NCBI RefSeq assembly: GCF_014295035.1
Contig: NZ_CP060404.1
Span: forward strand, 5,120,501-5,184,500
Source: Streptomyces buecherae
GTDB taxonomy: Bacteria; Actinomycetota; Actinomycetes; Streptomycetales; Streptomycetaceae
DNA: 64,000 nucleotides
Direction: 5' to 3'
The position numbers and the translations under genes are program-made. How positions within the stretch are numbered: position 1 is the first letter of the stretch; each line of letters begins with the position of its first letter. Shown here in pieces: positions 52,153-59,853 of this stretch. Under the pieces are notes generated by a model that saw nothing but the letters and a program-made list of their open reading frames with translations, was not told where the DNA came from and made no database searches.

Positions 52153-53244
52153 TCACCGGCTGTCCCCGACGGCGGCCGGTCCGGAGTTCTGGGCCGGGCG
52201 GGGCCGTGGGGGCCGCGTCGGGACGGCCGGGTGGGGCTCGGTGTAGAACTGCCTGGCCCAACGCCGGAACGGCATGATCGGGCCGTCTCCCTTGGCCAGG
52301 CGCGGGCGTTCCAGGTAGATCTTGTTCTGCCAGATGGGGACGTCCTCGCTGGTGTCACGCCACGCCGCCCACACGTACGCGCGCGCGATGAGCGGCGCCA
52401 GTCGGTGGACGAACGGGTTGTCGCACCGCAGCGCCACCGAGCTGCGGATCTCCACGTGGAGCGGGTCCACGGGGGTCACGCAGAACCACGCCCGGGCCCG
52501 GAACCCGCCGAACTGCTCGCTCTCCACCTGCACCCGTACGACGCCCAGCCCCTGGATGACCACCTTCGAGGCGGGGGTGGTGGAGGCCACCTTGAGCCAG
52601 GAACCCTCCGTACGCAGCCGGGAGGTGGTCTGTAGGCGCTCGCCCTCGAACGTCGGCGCCTCGATGATCTCGTGGTGGTAGCCGTGGATCGGGTAGAAGT
52701 GCCCGTAGTCCACGATGTTCTCCATGACCTCCTGCGGATGGTCGAGGCGCACGTGTCGCCCGCAGTACGGCTTGGCGAAGCCGGCCGGCGGCAGCGTCTC
52801 GATCTCCCACGAGGGCGGCTCGCCAAGGGAGTGCCGCCACACGAAGATCATGCCGTCCAGCTCCCGACACTCCAGCCCGGTCAGCCGGGCCCTGGGCGGC
52901 GGCGTGCCGTACCCGGTCGCCACGCACCCACCGTCGGCGTCGAAGCGGAAGCGGTGGAACGGACAGACGATCTCCTCCCCCTCCACGGCCCCGCCGTGCC
53001 CCAGGTGCGCGCCCAGGTGCGGGCAGTACGGCTCGATCGCCCGCAGCCGCCCGGAGCGCGTCCGGTAGAGCACCACGTCCGCCCCGGCCAGCCGCCGCGT
53101 CACGACACCCCCCGGCGGCACCTCGCCACTGGTCGCCAGGGCGAACCATCCGTCCGGATACGGCAGCCGTGGCGACAACTGTGTATCCGGTACGGACGAG
53201 TTGGCCTCACTCCGCCGTAACGCGCCCCAACCAAGCACTGCCAT
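52153..53244 (-). CDS. Rieske oxygenase-like protein 2
   Basis: A 363-residue paralogue of the Rieske protein at 48081. Rieske ligands are Cys74-x-His76 and Cys94-x2-His97, and the mononuclear iron motif is ENIVDYGHFYPIH. The two proteins share long identical stretches (RLAG-DVVLYRT, CPHLGAHLGHGG) and the same C-terminal pattern ending ...PRLAKGDGPIM-RRWA-QF. This one lacks the Pro-rich N-terminal extension. ATG 53244 has GGAGGAC upstream. The substrate is unknown; KshA/Neverland-type ring oxidation is the closest family analogy. The pair likely arose by duplication with the hydrolase, MerR and SDR genes between. Confidence 0.9.
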   Translation of the reverse strand: MAVLGWGALRRSEANSSVPDTQLSPRLPYPDGWFALATSGEVPPGGVVTRRLAGADVVLYRTRSGRLRAIEPYCPHLGAHLGHGGAVEGEEIVCPFHRFRFDADGGCVATGYGTPPPRARLTGLECRELDGMIFVWRHSLGEPPSWEIETLPPAGFAKPYCGRHVRLDHPQEVMENIVDYGHFYPIHGYHHEIIEAPTFEGERLQTTSRLRTEGSWLKVASTTPASKVVIQGLGVVRVQVESEQFGGFRARAWFCVTPVDPLHVEIRSSVALRCDNPFVHRLAPLIARAYVWAAWRDTSEDVPIWQNKIYLERPRLAKGDGPIMPFRRWARQFYTEPHPAVPTRPPRPRPAQNSGPAAVGDSR

Positions 53245-53370
53245 GTACGTCCTCCGTCGCTGACCAGTAACCGTCGGTGGTCACTGCCCAGCCCGCCCCC
53301 TCGTACGCGATGCGGCCGGGGCGCTTTGACGGCAACGGGGAGCGTGCGGGGGGCGCTGCGCGCGTGCGGG

Positions 53371-53586
53371 TCAGGCGGGGAAGTCGCCCGCCTTGATGCC
53401 GGCGAGGAACGCGTTCCACGCTGGGGCGTCGAAGGCGAGGGCGGGGCCGTATGGGTCCTTGCTGTCACGGACGGGGACGACGCCGGTAGCGGCTGCGTGG
53501 CCGGGGGCCCATTCGATGCAGTTGCCACCGTTGTTGGAGTACGAGGACTTGCGCCAGGTGCTCTGGTGCGGGCGCGAATTGGCCAC
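53371..53586 (-). CDS. DUF397 protein (copy 1)
   Basis: A 71-residue DUF397 protein: TWRKSSYSNNGGNCIEWAPG near the start, VVPVRDSKDP in the middle and WNAFLAGIKAGDFPA at the end. DUF397 proteins are small partners of XRE regulators in streptomycetes and are often called BldB-like or antitoxin-like. The ribosome site is poor. It is the most downstream of three DUF397 genes in the same direction as the XRE gene at 53957. Confidence 0.9.
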   Translation of the reverse strand: MANSRPHQSTWRKSSYSNNGGNCIEWAPGHAAATGVVPVRDSKDPYGPALAFDAPAWNAFLAGIKAGDFPA

Positions 53587-53619
53587 TTGCGGGTTCCCTT
53601 CGCTGGCTGTCTCGGGTTG

Positions 53620-53829
53620 TCAGGCGGGGAAGTCGCCCGCCTTGATGCCGGCGACGAACGCCGCCCACGCCGCAGTGTCGAAGGCGAGGGCGGGTCCGGC
53701 GGGGTCCTTGGAGTCGCGTACGGGGACGACGCCGGGGAGTCCGGTGGCGACTTCGACGCATTCGCCGCCGTTGCCGGCGCTGTAGCTGCTCTTGTGCCAG
53801 GTGCCGTGGTGCGAGGGGTTGGTGACCAT
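53620..53829 (-). CDS. DUF397 protein (copy 2)
   Basis: A 69-residue DUF397 protein with the same landmarks as its neighbours: TWHKSSYSAGNGGECVEV, GVVPVRDSKDP, and WAAFVAGIKAGDFPA. It is most like copy 1 at the C-terminus (AGIKAGDFPA is identical) and most like copy 3 in the CVEV/CIEVA-G-PGVVPVRDSKDP block. The order suggests serial duplication. The intervals between copies are only 33 bp, so a single mRNA is likely. Confidence 0.9.
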   Translation of the reverse strand: MVTNPSHHGTWHKSSYSAGNGGECVEVATGLPGVVPVRDSKDPAGPALAFDTAAWAAFVAGIKAGDFPA

Positions 53830-53862
53830 GTGTGGGTCCTCCTTCGCTGGCCGGGCTCGGAG

Positions 53863-54072
53863 TTAGGCGTTGAAGTCGCCTGTCTTTACGCCGTCGATGA
53901 ATGCTTCCCACGCGGGGGCGTTGAAAGACAGGATCGGGCCGTGTGGGTCCTTGCTGTCACGGACGGGGACGACGCCGGGGAATCCGGGGGCTACCTCGAT
54001 GCAGTCGCCGCCGTTGTCGCCGCTGTAGCTGCTCTTGCGCCATGTCGCCATGCTGAGTTCGGGGGTCATCAC
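53863..54072 (-). CDS. DUF397 protein (copy 3, overlaps XRE gene)
   Basis: A 69-residue DUF397 protein: TWRKSSYSGDNGGDCIEVAPG, GVVPVRDSKDP, WEAFIDGVKTGDF. GTG 54072 follows GGAGAGG at 10 nt; ATG 54069 is next to it. Its first 116 nt overlap the 3' end of the XRE frame in a different frame. In the usual arrangement the regulator stops at about this point and the DUF397 gene begins, so the overlap implies a lost regulator stop codon or a frameshift. Confidence 0.88.
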   Translation of the reverse strand: MMTPELSMATWRKSSYSGDNGGDCIEVAPGFPGVVPVRDSKDPHGPILSFNAPAWEAFIDGVKTGDFNA

Positions 54073-54901
54073 GTTGGTTGTACCTCTCCATAACGTCTCT
54101 GATCAGGGCGGCAGTCTCGCTGGCTGACAGCGATTCCGTGCGCAGTAAATCGTATGTCCGTCCTGCGTCGCGGACGACGCTTGGGTCATTGACGAAGTGC
54201 CCGCTGTTGACTGATTCGGAGTACAGCACCTCGCGGCCTTGCGGCAGGACGATCAAGGACAGCGAGGTGGTGGGGCGCGGGGTCTCTTTCCGCGCGGCGA
54301 GCAGTACTTGGATCACCATGTTCGCCGTGCGCTGGACGTTCAGCAGGTGGGCGCACTGATCACGCATGACGTCCGCCCCGCCCACGACGTTGTAGAGCAC
54401 GCTCTCTTCGAGCACCAAGCGCAGGGGAGGCCCGTCGGCATCAAGGAAGCGCTCTTGCCGACTCAGTCGCGCCTGCACGCGAGCTTCCGCCTGGTCAGGA
54501 CTTAACCCTTTCCGAGTGAACAGTGCTCGTGCGTAGTCCGGCGTTTGCAAGAGACCAGGCACCAACTGTGTGTGCCAGATGCGGAGCCCAACTGCTTTCG
54601 CGTCCATCTCCGCACGTTTCTTGAACCAGTCCGGATGCGCGGGATGGGTGGAGTACCAGTCCACCTTGCCGCACATCTCCACCAGCAACCCACCCGCGTC
54701 GAGCAGCTTGTCGAAGACCTTCACGTGTTCCGGGTCCGGCCGGCGCTTGCCCGCCTCGATGTGTCCGATGAGTGAGCGGTCAACCGGTAAGGCTGTCGCC
54801 AGTTGGTCCTGGGTCAGCCCCGCTCTGATGCGTAGTTGACGCACGAGCTCGCCGAAAAGTTCGGCCGATGTCGTGCGTCCCACCTGTGGCCTGTGCTTCA
54901 C
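53957..54901 (-). CDS. XRE-family (Scr1-type) DUF397-associated regulator
   Basis: A 314-residue protein. The HTH lies at residues 15-65 (ELVRQLRIRAGLTQDQLATALPVDRSLIGHIEAGKRRPD). The C-terminal ligand/partner domain contains WFKKRAEMDAKAVGLRIW, LVPGLLQTPDYARALF and VVGGADVMRDQCAHLL, the pattern of Scr1-type TA-antitoxin-like regulators. The homologous part ends near IRDVMERYNQ, and the last 37 residues (Gln/Arg-rich) are the DUF397 gene read in another frame. An indel near 54070 that removed the original stop would explain this. It is expected to regulate the DUF397 genes. Confidence 0.88.
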   Translation of the reverse strand: MKHRPQVGRTTSAELFGELVRQLRIRAGLTQDQLATALPVDRSLIGHIEAGKRRPDPEHVKVFDKLLDAGGLLVEMCGKVDWYSTHPAHPDWFKKRAEMDAKAVGLRIWHTQLVPGLLQTPDYARALFTRKGLSPDQAEARVQARLSRQERFLDADGPPLRLVLEESVLYNVVGGADVMRDQCAHLLNVQRTANMVIQVLLAARKETPRPTTSLSLIVLPQGREVLYSESVNSGHFVNDPSVVRDAGRTYDLLRTESLSASETAALIRDVMERYNQRDDPRTQHGDMAQEQLQRRQRRRLHRGSPRIPRRRPRP

Positions 54902-55043
54902 GCTCCATCACTCTCCGTATGGGACAGGGGCGCCCCTGTCACGGCTGTGCCGGTAGTGCGCCGGGGCCCTCACGGGCAACGATCGGCAGGGTACGGAGAG
55001 TAATCCCGTTGTAGCCGCGGAGTGGGCGGTGGAAGGAAAAATC

Positions 55044-55238
55044 ATGCGCACGATGAGTCTGCGGGTGTACCGCATGCGGCCCGGCGAAAAGCCTTGCCCT
55101 GTTGCCAGTTGGGACGTTCGCGTCGACCCGGAGATCGTCACCCGGGGCGAGCTGGAGTACCAGCACCGCGCCGCCGCGTGGGGCGCCTGCCGCTGCCCGC
55201 GCCACCGGGACGCGGCCACCGGAGGTGGGGCCGCGTGA
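55044..55238 (+). CDS. Small hypothetical protein, first of an overlapping trio
   Basis: A 64-residue protein of no recognised family: MRTMSLRVYRMRPGEKPC...SWDVRVDPEIVTRGELEYQHR. ATG 55044 follows GGAAGGA. Its stop TGA overlaps the GTG start of the next gene (GTGA). Three Cys and a His (CPVASW, GACRCPRHRD) could bind a metal, which is inference. The gene stands downstream of the divergent XRE gene, so the trio may belong to that module. Confidence 0.65.
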   Translation: MRTMSLRVYRMRPGEKPCPVASWDVRVDPEIVTRGELEYQHRAAAWGACRCPRHRDAATGGGAA

Positions 55239-55552
55239 CGCGGCACCTCGCGCTGGTGGGCGCGCACCGGGTCATCGTCAAGGGGCTTGCCCTGCGGTTC
55301 TTCCTCCGGGACGGCGACGCGTGGGAGCCGACGACCGACGTCGACTTCCAACACGCCTACGAACTCTCGCTGTTCGACCCCGACGCGCTCGGCAAGGACG
55401 TGCTGTGCCCCAACGCGCGGCGGGTCGAGTACACCACCGACGAGGCGTGGTTCTGGTCGGACGGGGCGAGCGCGGCCGGCATGTGCACCTTCGACGACCG
55501 GGAGCCAACGGAGTGCGCCGCGATGGCCCTGCTCGCGGGTGGCGGTTCGTGA
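55235..55552 (+). CDS. Small hypothetical protein, second of the trio
   Basis: A 105-residue protein of no recognised family. It starts at GTG 55235 (GTGA overlap with the stop of the first gene) with GGAGGTGG upstream. It reads VTRHLALVGAHRVIVKGLALRFFLRDGDAW, DVDFQHAYELSLFDPDALGKDVLC, VEYTTDEAWFWSDGASAAGMCTFDDREP. The acidic, aromatic-rich sequence has no signal peptide. Its stop overlaps the GTG of the third gene, so all three are translationally coupled. Confidence 0.65.
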   Translation: MTRHLALVGAHRVIVKGLALRFFLRDGDAWEPTTDVDFQHAYELSLFDPDALGKDVLCPNARRVEYTTDEAWFWSDGASAAGMCTFDDREPTECAAMALLAGGGS

Positions 55553-55827
55553 CGGCGTGTGAGGTGCGGGTCGAACTCCTCGTATGGCATCCGGCCGACC
55601 CGGCCGCGCCGCTGGACGTCTCCCGGTCGTGGCCCCGGGTCCTCCAGGTCGCCCGCGCCGGTGCGGCCGGGCCGCCGGGCGTCATCGTGCGGCCGGGCGA
55701 ACCGGTGCGTACGGCGGCGGGGCGGGTCGCGACCGCGCTGGGCCTTCGGCCGCCGCTCCAGCCGCGCCTGCTCGCCGTGGACCAGCGGCCGGACGAGGGC
55801 ACGTCGGGGGCGGCCGGGGCGTCGTGA
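55549..55827 (+). CDS. Truncated Nudix-like protein with lost Nudix box
   Basis: A 92-residue protein starting at GTG 55549 within GTGA. The region VIVRPGEPVRTAAGRVATALGLRPP aligns by eye with a Nudix box (GG-x5-E-x7-RE-x2-EE-x-G-L), but the catalytic Glu and RE/EE pairs are replaced (GRVATALGL). The flanking LLAVDQRPDEG also looks Nudix-like. The domain ends after 92 residues instead of about 150. It is therefore probably an inactive or truncated Nudix relative. Confidence in the family is moderate. Confidence 0.5.
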   Translation: MTACEVRVELLVWHPADPAAPLDVSRSWPRVLQVARAGAAGPPGVIVRPGEPVRTAAGRVATALGLRPPLQPRLLAVDQRPDEGTSGAAGAS

Positions 55828-55959
55828 CCTCCCGCGCGCTGGGCCGCCACAACCGACTTACGCCGACGTCGGCGAGGCCGTCGCGGCGCGCCCGCTCGTC
55901 ACGGGTGGTGGCCCGTGAGCGCAGGACGTGCGAGGGCGCGGGACGTACGAGGGTGGGGG

Positions 55960-56072
55960 GCGGTTGCGCGGGGTTCCGTCCTTGGTGACGTGGGGCAGGC
56001 GGGTCACGTCACGGACAGCGGCTCCTGGCTGATCGGGCGGTGCAGAACCTCGGTGATCTCGTTCGGCCGCAT
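55960..56072 (-). pseudogene. Frameshifted PPOX-family remnant
   Basis: The minus strand reads MRPNEITEVLHRPISQEPLS, then a stop. One base out of frame it continues RDVTRLPHVTKDGTPRN, which is the standard next block of pyridoxamine 5'-phosphate oxidase-family proteins (PISQELLARDVTRLAYVAKDGTPRN). A single-base deletion near 56010 explains the shift. Homology ends after PRN; only about 37 codons of roughly 140 are left. A good ribosome site (AGGAGG) and a start at 56072, 17 bp after the VOC stop, show it was the second gene of that operon. Confidence 0.7.
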
Positions 56073-56089
56073 GGTTCGGTTCCTCCTGC

Positions 56090-56530
56090 TCAGCCCAGTT
56101 GCTCGGCCAGTCCGACGATGATGCCCGCCGGGCCGCGGAGGTAGCAGAGCAGATAGCTGTCTTCGAACCGGGCGATCTCGCCGACGAGTTCGGCGCCGTG
56201 AGGGCGCAGGCGGGCAACGGTGTCCTCAAGGTCGTCGACGGCGAACATGACGCGGTGCGTGCCCAGAACGTTGTGCGGCTGGTTGCGCGATCCTGCGCTG
56301 ATCACCGCGGGGCTGCGGTACTTCGCCAGTTCGAGCCGGCTGTGACCGTCCGGGGTCCGGACCATCGCGATGTCACAGTGGACGCCGTCGAGCCCGGTGC
56401 ACTGGTCGGCGAAGGGGCCCTCGACCTCCGCCCTGCCCTCCAGCTCCATACCGAGTTCCACGAAGAACGCGATGGCGGCATCCATGTCCTCGACGACGAT
56501 GCCGACGTTGTCCATCCGCTGAATCGCCAT
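56090..56530 (-). CDS. VOC family (glyoxalase/bleomycin-resistance-like) protein
   Basis: A 146-residue protein with two beta-alpha-beta-beta-beta modules: MDNVGIVVEDMDAAIAFFVELGMELEGRAEVEG and HRVMFAVDDLEDTVARLRPHGAELVGE. Metal ligands of glyoxalase-like proteins are only partly present (His in THRVMFAVDD, Glu in LELAKYRSP). ATG 56530 follows GGGAGAAACC. The substrate is unknown. It is followed in the operon by a decayed PPOX gene. The interval upstream, 56531-56973, has no gene I can support. Confidence 0.9.
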   Translation of the reverse strand: MAIQRMDNVGIVVEDMDAAIAFFVELGMELEGRAEVEGPFADQCTGLDGVHCDIAMVRTPDGHSRLELAKYRSPAVISAGSRNQPHNVLGTHRVMFAVDDLEDTVARLRPHGAELVGEIARFEDSYLLCYLRGPAGIIVGLAEQLG

Positions 56531-56973
56531 GCTGGTTTCTCCCTCTTCCTCGTGCGGCCGGTGGTGGCCGCTGATGTCCCCGGGACGGAGCCGGTGGCAC
56601 GTTCTCGACATCCTCAGACCGCCGCACTCCGCAGCATCCGCATCGCGCCTCAGCACCGCCACAGCAGCCCCGCGAGTCAGGCGCCACCACCGAGGGTGAG
56701 TGCGGCGCAGGGGACCGCTCCCATGAAGCCCCGCCCCCGGGCCCGTGCCCTGGCCCGGGCTCGTACCCGTACGCGGTGCCCGCCTCGCCTCCCCTCCCGC
56801 CCGGCCGAACGCTTCGAGGGTGCGTTCCACGGGGCGAAGGTGAGGGCGCCGCCTGCCGCGCGGAACTCGCTGTGCTCGTCACGGTGCTGTGTGCAGGCCG
56901 CGGCGGGGCGACGTGCCGACGTTGAGACGAGCCTGGGTGGCGCGGTGCGGTAGCTGCCCACTGTCCCGAATCC

Positions 56974-57372
56974 TCACAACCAACGCACACGAACGCCGGG
57001 GAGATCATCGAAGCGCGCGCGCTTGTCATAGGTGACTACCGTGCGCGCGGAGGTCAGGGCAGTGGCCGCAATGATCAAGTCATGGGCGCCTCTGGGTTGG
57101 CCAGTCTTCCGCACGTGGGCGAGTAGTCGCGCGTGAGCACGGGCCACATCCACGGTGTACTCCTCCACCGGGACTGTTGCGAGAACAGTGTCGACGAAGG
57201 ATTGGCGGGCGAGCCGGTTGGTGTTGTCCGCCAGCTCAACGCCCAGGAGTAGTTCTGCGGCCGTGACAGCGGCGATGGCGGGGTCGTCCCCATCGGCCAG
57301 CGCATCATCGAGAGCGACTTTCCGACGCTCGATCGCGATCAGTACGCCGGTGTCCAGGATCAGTCGCTCCAC
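56974..57372 (-). CDS. VapC-type PIN-domain toxin
   Basis: A 132-residue PIN-domain ribonuclease, the toxin of a VapBC pair. The acidic residues are intact: Asp7 (LILDTGVLIA), Glu40 (TAAELLLG), Asp98 (AHDLIIAATA) and Asp116 (TYDKRARF). It overlaps the antitoxin gene by 13 bp, so both are coupled. Most PIN toxins of this kind cut tRNA or rRNA, but its target is not known. Confidence 0.93.
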   Translation of the reverse strand: MERLILDTGVLIAIERRKVALDDALADGDDPAIAAVTAAELLLGVELADNTNRLARQSFVDTVLATVPVEEYTVDVARAHARLLAHVRKTGQPRGAHDLIIAATALTSARTVVTYDKRARFDDLPGVRVRWL

Positions 57373-57611
57373 GGATCATCCAGGGTCAGTAGCTCGCGGG
57401 TGGCATTCACGTCATCCGCGAAAGCGTCGTCGAGTGAGCCAACATGCCGCAGGAGGGCGTCTTTCACGACACGTCCCGTGGCCCCCGGGGCCGGGCTGAG
57501 TATGGCCAGACGTTTACCTCCACGCGTGATCACGATGGTTTCACCGCGTTCTGCGCGATCAAGCACGGAGGCGAAGTTTCGTGATGCTTCGGTAGCGGTC
57601 ATTGTCTTCAT
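57360..57611 (-). CDS. Phd/YefM-type antitoxin
   Basis: An 83-residue antitoxin: MKTMTATEASRNFASVLDRAERGETIVITRGGKRLAIL is the Phd/YefM N-terminal DNA-binding fold. The C-terminal tail (LRHVGSLDDAFADDVNATRELL) would bind the PIN toxin. Translation overlaps with the toxin gene. The palindrome TTCTCAGAGAA at 57621, upstream of the start, is a likely self-repression operator. Confidence 0.93.
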   Translation of the reverse strand: MKTMTATEASRNFASVLDRAERGETIVITRGGKRLAILSPAPGATGRVVKDALLRHVGSLDDAFADDVNATRELLTLDDPWSD

Positions 57612-57620
57612 GACCTCATT

Positions 57621-57631
57621 TTCTCAGAGAA
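57621..57631. promoter_or_regulatory. VapBC operator palindrome
   Basis: The perfect 11-bp palindrome TTCTCAGAGAA lies 10-20 bp upstream of the antitoxin start codon. A TATCAG-like -10 box for the minus strand lies immediately upstream of it. Confidence 0.6.
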
Positions 57632-57821
57632 TCTGATACCCGACAAGGAGAGCGCGGGGCATTGCGGCGGCGGCCCTGAATGGCCTGGCCGAGGTCCCGG
57701 GCCACCGCTGCCGGCCCGCCCGGGTCACCGGCCCGGGCGCGTGGGGGCGTGCGACTGGCGTCCGCGCGCCGGTCGGGTACAGTGGCGCGCTCCAGCCGTG
57801 GACGGACGAGCGAACGAGGAG

Positions 57822-57887
57822 GTGAGCCCCATTACCGCAGTGTCAGGTCGGGCGCTCCCCCTCGCATGGGTGCGGTTCATCGCCTAG
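57822..57887 (+). other. Possible 21-codon upstream ORF
   Basis: GTG 57822 to TAG 57887 encodes VSPITAVSGRALPLAWVRFIA. A GAGGAGG motif is at the start, but with only 2-nt spacing, so translation is uncertain. It could be a leader peptide for the methyltransferase gene that starts 39 bp later. Confidence 0.3.
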
Positions 57888-57926
57888 GTGAACCCAGGGG
57901 CCCCGCAGGCGCCTCGAAAGGTTCCC

Positions 57927-58958
57927 GTGTCACACGTTTACGACGTACCCCGCATTTCCCCCCACGTAGCGCAGTCCCCGACGCACCCGGGCCCGTGCCC
58001 GCACCCGTGCCCGGACCTGTCTCCGTACGCGCTGCCCGCCCCGCCTCCCGTCCCGCCCGGCGTGGTCGACCGCCTGCGGGCGGCGGGCTGCGTGTTCGCC
58101 GAGGACGAGGCGCGGCTGATCCTGCGTACCGCCCGCACGCCGGAGGAGGTCGAGTCGATGGCGCGGCGCCGGGTGGCCGGGTTGCCGCTGGAGCAGGTGG
58201 TGGGCTGGGCCGAGTTCCGGGGGTTGCGGATCTCCCTTGACCCGGGGGTGTTCGTACCCCGGCGGCGTACGGAGTTCCTGGTCAGCCAGGCCGTCGCGCA
58301 CGCGACTGGCCGGCGGTCGGCGGCGCGGGAGGGGCGGGCCGGGGCCGTCGTGGTGGACCTGTGTTGCGGCTCTGGCGCGGTGGGCGCCGCCCTGGTGGCC
58401 GCGCTCGGGCCGCGTACCGCCCTGTACGCCGCCGACGTGGACCCGGCCGCCGTGCGCTGCGCCCGGCGCAACGTCGCCGACATCGGCGGGCGCGTGTACG
58501 AGGGCGACCTGTTCGCGGCGCTACCCGCCGCGCTGCGCGGGCGGGTCGACGTGTTGGCGGCGAACGTGCCGTACGTCCCGTCCGACGCGGTCGGGCTGCT
58601 GCCGTCCGAGGCCCGCGACCACGAGCCGCTGGTGGCACTCGACGGCGGCACGGACGGGCTCGACGTGCTGCGCCGGGTGGCCGCCGGCGCGCGCGAGTGG
58701 CTGGCGCCCGGCGGCTGTGTCCTGGTCGAGACGAGCGAGCGGCAGGCCGCGCAGGCCGCGCTGGCCTTCGTACGGGGCGGGCTGACGGCGCGGCTGACGA
58801 CCTCGGAGGAGTTGGACGTCACGGTTGTGGTGGGTACCGCCCCGGCCGCCCCGCCTGGCCGGGTGGCGCCGGACTCGCCGGCCGCCCCGGAGGGCCGTAC
58901 CCACGGCTACGCCGCGCCGCCGCCACCCGCACCCGGCTCGAAGTCCTCCACGAAGTAG
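57927..58958 (+). CDS. PrmC-related protein N5-glutamine methyltransferase
   Basis: A 343-residue SAM-dependent methyltransferase of the PrmC-related subgroup. GTG 57927 follows GAAAGG. Its features are the N-terminal helical domain (DEARLILRTARTPEEVESMARRRVAGLPLEQVVGWAEFRG), the SAM motif VVDLCCGSGAVGAALVAAL, and ANVPYVPSDAV in place of the NPPY motif of true PrmC. The variant N-V-P-Y suggests a different substrate. The C-terminal 50 residues are Pro/Ala-rich. It overlaps the 3' end of the convergent cupin gene by 52 bp. Confidence 0.88.
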   Translation: MSHVYDVPRISPHVAQSPTHPGPCPHPCPDLSPYALPAPPPVPPGVVDRLRAAGCVFAEDEARLILRTARTPEEVESMARRRVAGLPLEQVVGWAEFRGLRISLDPGVFVPRRRTEFLVSQAVAHATGRRSAAREGRAGAVVVDLCCGSGAVGAALVAALGPRTALYAADVDPAAVRCARRNVADIGGRVYEGDLFAALPAALRGRVDVLAANVPYVPSDAVGLLPSEARDHEPLVALDGGTDGLDVLRRVAAGAREWLAPGGCVLVETSERQAAQAALAFVRGGLTARLTTSEELDVTVVVGTAPAAPPGRVAPDSPAAPEGRTHGYAAPPPPAPGSKSSTK

Positions 58959-59440
58959 CTGTCGTGCCGGTGGCGGAACCGCTTCAGCTCATCGCCGCCG
59001 CGCTGGGACATCTCCGCCACCCGCTCGAAGTACTCCTCGCGCGGCGCGCCCGGCGAGAAGAGCATGAGCATGGTCATGGGCTCGTCGGTCGCGTTCTTGA
59101 ACCCGTGCAGGCCGCCGACCGGCACGTACAGGAAGTCGCCGGCGCGGCCCGTGACCCACTTCTCGCCGTTGTACAGCTCCAGTTCGCCGGAGAGTACGTA
59201 GAAGGATTCCGACATCGCCCGGTGGAAGTGCGGCTTGGCACCCGCGGAACGCGCCGCCAACTCCACCTTGTACAGGCCGAACTCGCCACCCGTGGACTCG
59301 TTGGTGGCCAGGTAGTGGGTGGTGCCGCCGGGCGAGGAGAGGTCCGGCGGGGCGTCCGCCGGCCGGAAGACCGCGTTCACCTCGCCTTCGGCGCCGTGGT
59401 AGCGGGGCTCGGGGTAGGCGAGGGGTTCCAGGTAGGACAT
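58907..59440 (-). CDS. Cupin-domain protein
   Basis: A 177-residue cupin. Motif 1 is AKPHFHRAMSESFYVLSGELELYNG with the His-His-Glu metal ligands (HFH and E), and motif 2 is GDFLYVPVGGLHGFKNATDEP with the His. These bind a divalent metal in oxidoreductases, isomerases or sugar-binding cupins. ATG 59440 follows GAGGAG. It is convergent with, and overlaps, the methyltransferase gene. The substrate is unknown. Confidence 0.9.
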   Translation of the reverse strand: MSYLEPLAYPEPRYHGAEGEVNAVFRPADAPPDLSSPGGTTHYLATNESTGGEFGLYKVELAARSAGAKPHFHRAMSESFYVLSGELELYNGEKWVTGRAGDFLYVPVGGLHGFKNATDEPMTMLMLFSPGAPREEYFERVAEMSQRGGDELKRFRHRHDSYFVEDFEPGAGGGGAA

Positions 59441-59853
59441 GGGTGGCTCCTCTTGCGGTAGCGGTGTGGCCGGTGTGGTGGGCGTTGGTGCGGCCGGGGG
59501 GCCGGGGGCCGGGGGCGATTCCGGGCTGACCGGTTGATCGGTTGTGATCTCCATAGTGGGCCCGGAACCTCGGGTGGCGGCATCGGGCCTGGGGCCGGAC
59601 TGGGCTCGGGCTTGGCCTAGGGCTGTGGTCGTAGGACAGTCACCTGCGACGGGCGAGACAACGGCTCGGGTCTGCCACGGCGGATCGAGCTGGCGACGAG
59701 CGGACGCCCGGTCGCCGGGCCGGGGAGGTGGTCCGCGCCCGGTCACTGTTCGCGCCGCGTCCGGTTGCCGTCACCGTCGGCCGTGTTTGAACAGGATCAC
59801 AGCGGTCAGACGCTTGATGTACCTGATGTCCAGTAGATCAAGGTGTGAGTGAC

